A DNA stretch of 6,796 bases from an uncultured Verrucomicrobia subdivision 3 bacterium (lineage in GTDB: Bacteria > Verrucomicrobiota > Verrucomicrobiae > Limisphaerales > UBA11358): the NCBI GenBank assembly GCA_903921455.1, contig CAIXPZ010000296.1, positions 1-6,796 on the forward strand, given 5' to 3'. Numbering within the stretch: the first letter of the stretch is position 1; each line of letters begins with the position of its first letter. The notes beneath the pieces are model-generated. The model saw only the letters and a list, made by a program, of their open reading frames with translations. It made no database searches and was not told where the DNA came from. Below are positions 5,022 through 6,796 of the stretch, in pieces. Position numbers and translations under genes: made by a program.

Positions 5022-5026
5022 ATAAA

Positions 5027-5398
5027 ATGGATGCCAATCTTGAATCACGCGTGGCGACGCTCGAAGAGCGGGCCCGGGCGCAAAGCGAGTTGAATAATCA
5101 CCTCTCGGTAAAGCTCGACACGATTGTGTCTAGTTTGGCCCGGCTCGAGACGTCGCTGGCCTTGGCTGGAGCGCGGTCCTGTCCTGCGCCGGGGAAGTGC
5201 CTGGAACTGCAAACCACCATCGACCGCCTGAAAGAAGATTCGGAATCGACTAAGGCGGATCTCGAGGCGCTGAAGACGACGGCGGCGGAGGCGCGGGGCG
5301 GGTGGAAGGCGATTGCTTTGATTGCCGGCTTGGCTGGGACCGTCGGGTCCGTCATCGGCTGGCTGGTGAGTTACCTGACGGGGAAAGGCAAATTATGA
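5027..5398 (+). CDS. Coiled-coil, single-membrane-span protein, XhlA/holin-like
   Basis: The 123-residue protein has an N-terminal heptad-rich helix (about 3-48, with SRVATLEERA and VSSLARLETS), a short loop with two cysteines (C52, C58 in CPAPGKC), a second coiled helix (about 59-90) and one hydrophobic span (about 94-116: AIALIAGLAGTVGSVIGWLV), ending in basic GKGKL. This matches the layout of phage haemolysin XhlA-like and some holin-associated proteins, which sit in the inner membrane and help lysis. ATG 5027 is five bases after the previous stop, without a clear Shine-Dalgarno. A GTG at 4985 would extend it into the upstream gene. The stop overlaps the next ATG (ATGA), pairing it with the lipoprotein-like protein as in lysis cassettes. 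A tail-associated or generic membrane protein is the alternative. Confidence 0.6.
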   Translation: MDANLESRVATLEERARAQSELNNHLSVKLDTIVSSLARLETSLALAGARSCPAPGKCLELQTTIDRLKEDSESTKADLEALKTTAAEARGGWKAIALIAGLAGTVGSVIGWLVSYLTGKGKL

Positions 5399-5709
5399 TT
5401 CTGCGATTCTTGATTTTCATGCTCGTGCTGATCTGTGCGGGTTGTGGCATTGCGCCGCTCAAGGGTGGGCGGGCCACGGTCACAAAGTCGGCGGCGGGGG
5501 TCGAGCAAACCGTCGTCCAGTCCGAAAATCCTGCCGCCGTGTCGCGCCAGGATCAGGAGACGGTGAAGGTGAAGACTTACACCGTGCCGGCGGGGTCGCG
5601 CCTCGTCGAGGAGCGAACCCTAGCCAACGGCCAGGGTGAGCGGGTGACGAACGTCACGGCGACGGTTTTAAGCGCGGCTATGCCGGTCGTTGGTAAGCGT
5701 CACCCGTAG
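5395..5709 (+). CDS. Small lipoprotein-like protein, C-terminus replaced by IS66 sequence
   Basis: The 104-residue frame starts with a signal-like sequence (MILRFLIFMLVLICAGCG) whose C17 follows Ala-Gly, as in a lipobox, although Cys at -3 is unusual. A Pro/Thr/Val-rich, probably exported domain follows, with KTYTVPAGSR and the LANGQG peptide. Its ATG overlaps the stop of the coiled-coil membrane gene, and a Shine-Dalgarno GGGAAAGG (5381-5388) precedes it. An inner-membrane protein followed by a small lipoprotein recalls lysis cassettes with an Rz1-like spanin, but it is not Pro-rich enough to be sure. From 5693 the DNA is the IS66 left end, so the final residues (end of G100, then KRHP) and the TAG stop are IS-encoded. 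The original C-terminus is missing from this window. Confidence 0.6.
   Translation: MILRFLIFMLVLICAGCGIAPLKGGRATVTKSAAGVEQTVVQSENPAAVSRQDQETVKVKTYTVPAGSRLVEERTLANGQGERVTNVTATVLSAAMPVVGKRHP
5618..5636 (+). repeat. 19-bp exact repeat, copy 2 (encodes LANGQG)
   Basis: Identical to 4576-4594 and in the same codon phase. The related flank runs from about 5565, giving KTY...LANGQG in both proteins with this copy two codons longer. Its left and right flanks otherwise differ. Confidence 0.75.
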
Positions 5710-5715
5710 CACCTC
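5693..5715 (+). repeat. IS66 left terminal inverted repeat (inner limit uncertain)
   Basis: The element end starts GTAAGCGTCACCCGTAGC. GTAAGCG is typical of IS66-family tips. The partner repeat, ending CGCTTAC, should lie beyond the window, so the inner limit of the repeat is a guess. It supplies the in-frame TAG (5707-5709) that ends the disrupted gene. Confidence 0.55.
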
Positions 5716-5752
5716 TGGTTAAATTCTGACGGTTATTGTAGTTCTGAGAGCT

Positions 5753-6163
5753 ATGATAACTACGAGTGGCTCTGATAATTCTTCTGTGGAACCTGCGGCG
5801 GTGATGCCGAAGTTGCCGGTAATCGCGGACACCAAAGGACGGCTGCGGGTGTCGAAGGCACAACGGCGGGACATTCTTGCGGCATTGGCCCGCAGCGGTG
5901 AGTCGCTTCCCCAGTTTGCGCAGCGGACTGGATTAAAGTATTCAACGTTGGCCAACTGGGTGCAACGCAGTCGTGGTTCCAAACGCTCCGGGCGACCGCC
6001 CCAACTACGGCTATTGGAAGCGGTCGTTGAATCGCCCCAGATGGCTGCGGCTGGCACACCGTTGATTTTGCAGTTGTCTGGCCATGGGCACCTTGAGATC
6101 CATGAGGTCGGACAAGTTGAACTGGCGGTGGCGTTCCTGCGGGCCTTGGCCAAGCCATGCTAA
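5753..6163 (+). CDS. tnpA: IS66 family accessory protein TnpA
   Basis: The 136-residue protein has an N-terminal helix-turn-helix (about 34-72: VSKAQRRDILAALARSG, then SLPQFAQRTG and YSTLANWVQR) and a basic linker (RSRGSKRSGRPP). The C-terminal region (ILQLSGHGHLEIHEVGQVEL, then AVAFLRALAKP) is the usual end of IS66 TnpA proteins. TnpA is required for transposition in the family and probably binds element DNA; its precise role is unsettled. ATG 5753 follows GAGAG (5746-5750) closely. The stop overlaps the tnpB start (ATGCTAA, 6157-6163), so the two are translationally coupled. Confidence 0.85.
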   Translation: MITTSGSDNSSVEPAAVMPKLPVIADTKGRLRVSKAQRRDILAALARSGESLPQFAQRTGLKYSTLANWVQRSRGSKRSGRPPQLRLLEAVVESPQMAAAGTPLILQLSGHGHLEIHEVGQVELAVAFLRALAKPC

Positions 6164-6513
6164 GTTTTTCCGGCAGCTTGAAGGTGTTTGTGGCGGTGGA
6201 GGCTTGCGACATGCGCAAAGGTTTCAACGGGCTGCACGCACTGGTGGCGGAGCGCTTGGGCGAAGACCTGAAGCACGGGGCGTTGTTCGTGTTCAGCAAC
6301 CGGCGACACACGCGGATCAAAATCATCTGCTGGGACGGCACGGGGATTTGGGTGCTGACCAAGCGGCTGGAACAAGGAACCTTTGCCTGGCCAAAACATT
6401 TGGCACCCGAAACGACCAAGTTGAAACTGACGCCGCAGGCCCTGGCGCTGTTGACCGATGGCGTAGATTTGCGTGGCGCCAAATTGCGTCCGTGGTATGA
6501 GCGCGAGGACTAA
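6157..6513 (+). CDS. tnpB: IS66 family accessory protein TnpB
   Basis: The 118-residue protein has all the family hallmarks (PF05717 type): VEACDMRKGFNGLHALV (14-30), GALFVFSNRRHTRIKIICWD (41-60), WVLTKRLEQGTFAWP (65-79) and a C-terminal RPWYERED. The length is normal. It acts with TnpA and TnpC in IS66 transposition, by an unknown biochemical activity. This is not the RNA-guided IS200/IS605 TnpB, which shares only the name. It overlaps tnpA by seven bases, and a 58-bp AT-rich gap separates it from tnpC. Confidence 0.95.
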   Translation: MLSFSGSLKVFVAVEACDMRKGFNGLHALVAERLGEDLKHGALFVFSNRRHTRIKIICWDGTGIWVLTKRLEQGTFAWPKHLAPETTKLKLTPQALALLTDGVDLRGAKLRPWYERED

Positions 6514-6571
6514 AAAATAATTTCAAAAAGCTTTAACCTTCGATTCGTGATTGTCGTCCGAAAGCGCGACG

Positions 6572-6796
6572 ATGAACGCCACCACGCTGCCCGCTGAACT
6601 TTCCGAGTTGCGCGAGATCGTTGTCACGTTGCAAGCAGCGCTGGAACTATCCCGGCAAGAGAACTCCCTGTTGCGGCAGAAGATTGATGCGTTGGTGCGC
6701 CGCGTCTTCGGCTCCAGTAGTGAACAGGTTGATCGCAAGCAACTGGAGTTGCTCTTGCAGCTGGCAGCCGGTGCCATGCCCGCCGAGCCGGTGCCG
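6572..6796 (+). CDS. tnpC: IS66 transposase TnpC, N-terminal part (continues beyond window)
   Basis: The 75 codons run open to the right edge. An N-terminal leucine-zipper-like helix (about 10-44, with LREIVVTLQAALELSRQENS) leads into LVRRVFGSSSEQVDRKQLEL, the conserved start of the IS66 transposase just before its zinc-binding and DDE domains, which lie outside the window. The protein is the DDE transposase that cuts and joins the element ends. The ATG at 6572 has only weak ribosome-site similarity upstream. A small inverted repeat (TCGTC...GACGA, about 6555-6573) covers the start codon. Confidence 0.9.
   Translation, partial: MNATTLPAELSELREIVVTLQAALELSRQENSLLRQKIDALVRRVFGSSSEQVDRKQLELLLQLAAGAMPAEPVP

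Larger units (their letters stand above)
5693..6796 (+). mobile_element. IS66-family insertion sequence, left part (right end beyond window)
   Basis: The tnpA-tnpB-tnpC gene order is diagnostic of IS66-type elements. The left boundary is set at GTAAGCG (5693-5699), the usual first bases of IS66-family terminal repeats. It falls 60 bp before tnpA and inside the lipoprotein-like gene. The family makes 8-bp target duplications, so the left copy here would be GGTCGTTG (5685-5692). The right end, and hence the duplication, cannot be checked here. All three genes lie on the + strand. The three reading frames are intact as far as the window shows, which suggests a recent insertion. Confidence 0.85.

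Noticed and set aside
5760..6482. Minus-strand open frame across the IS66 genes
   Set aside because: It is the antisense of tnpA and tnpB, which carry clear family motifs.
1..6796. CRISPR array, tRNA or rRNA genes
   Set aside because: No regularly spaced repeats and no recognisable cloverleaf or rRNA segments were seen on either strand.

Overview
The window looks like part of a GC-rich bacterial genome (about 60% GC by eye) carrying a phage-derived or phage-like mobile element, invaded at its right end by an IS66-family insertion sequence. The proteins resemble those of prophages in GC-rich Gram-negative bacteria. A Verrucomicrobia or Planctomycetes-type host would fit their style, but this is an impression and no marker gene fixes the lineage.

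Layout. (1) 1-530: two divergent small ribbon-helix-helix-type proteins, paralogous to each other, lie on either side of a 98-bp intergenic region with nested inverted repeats. This resembles a regulatory switch. (2) 527-1370: a tightly coupled rightward run (ATGA stop/start overlaps) encodes an excisionase-like HTH protein, a 25-codon mini-ORF and a RuvC-like resolvase. (3) 1393-3426: a coiled-coil protein, a small zinc-knuckle protein, a putative phage ssDNA-binding protein with an SSB-like C-terminal tip, and a DnaQ-fold (DEDDy) exonuclease. (4) 3458-4170: short unrecognised ORFs, two junctions of which have ATGA overlaps. (5) 4167-5021: a protein with an N-terminal primase-type zinc domain but no visible primase or helicase core. 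(6) 5027-5709: a holin/XhlA-like coiled-coil membrane protein and a small lipoprotein-like protein, together resembling a lysis cassette. (7) 5693-6796: the left end of an IS66 element with tnpA, tnpB and the start of tnpC. Its first bases supply the last codons and stop of the lipoprotein-like gene.

How it fits together. Everything from 348 to 5709 is on the + strand, with short gaps or overlaps. It reads as one early-type transcription unit for DNA replication, recombination and repair that runs straight into lysis-type genes. No integrase, terminase, capsid, tail or polymerase gene is seen here. Either the structural module lies elsewhere, or this is a deleted or satellite-like element. 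The IS66 insertion, the apparently core-less primase-like gene and an imperfect in-frame repeat shared by two otherwise unrelated genes all suggest rearrangement in the right half.
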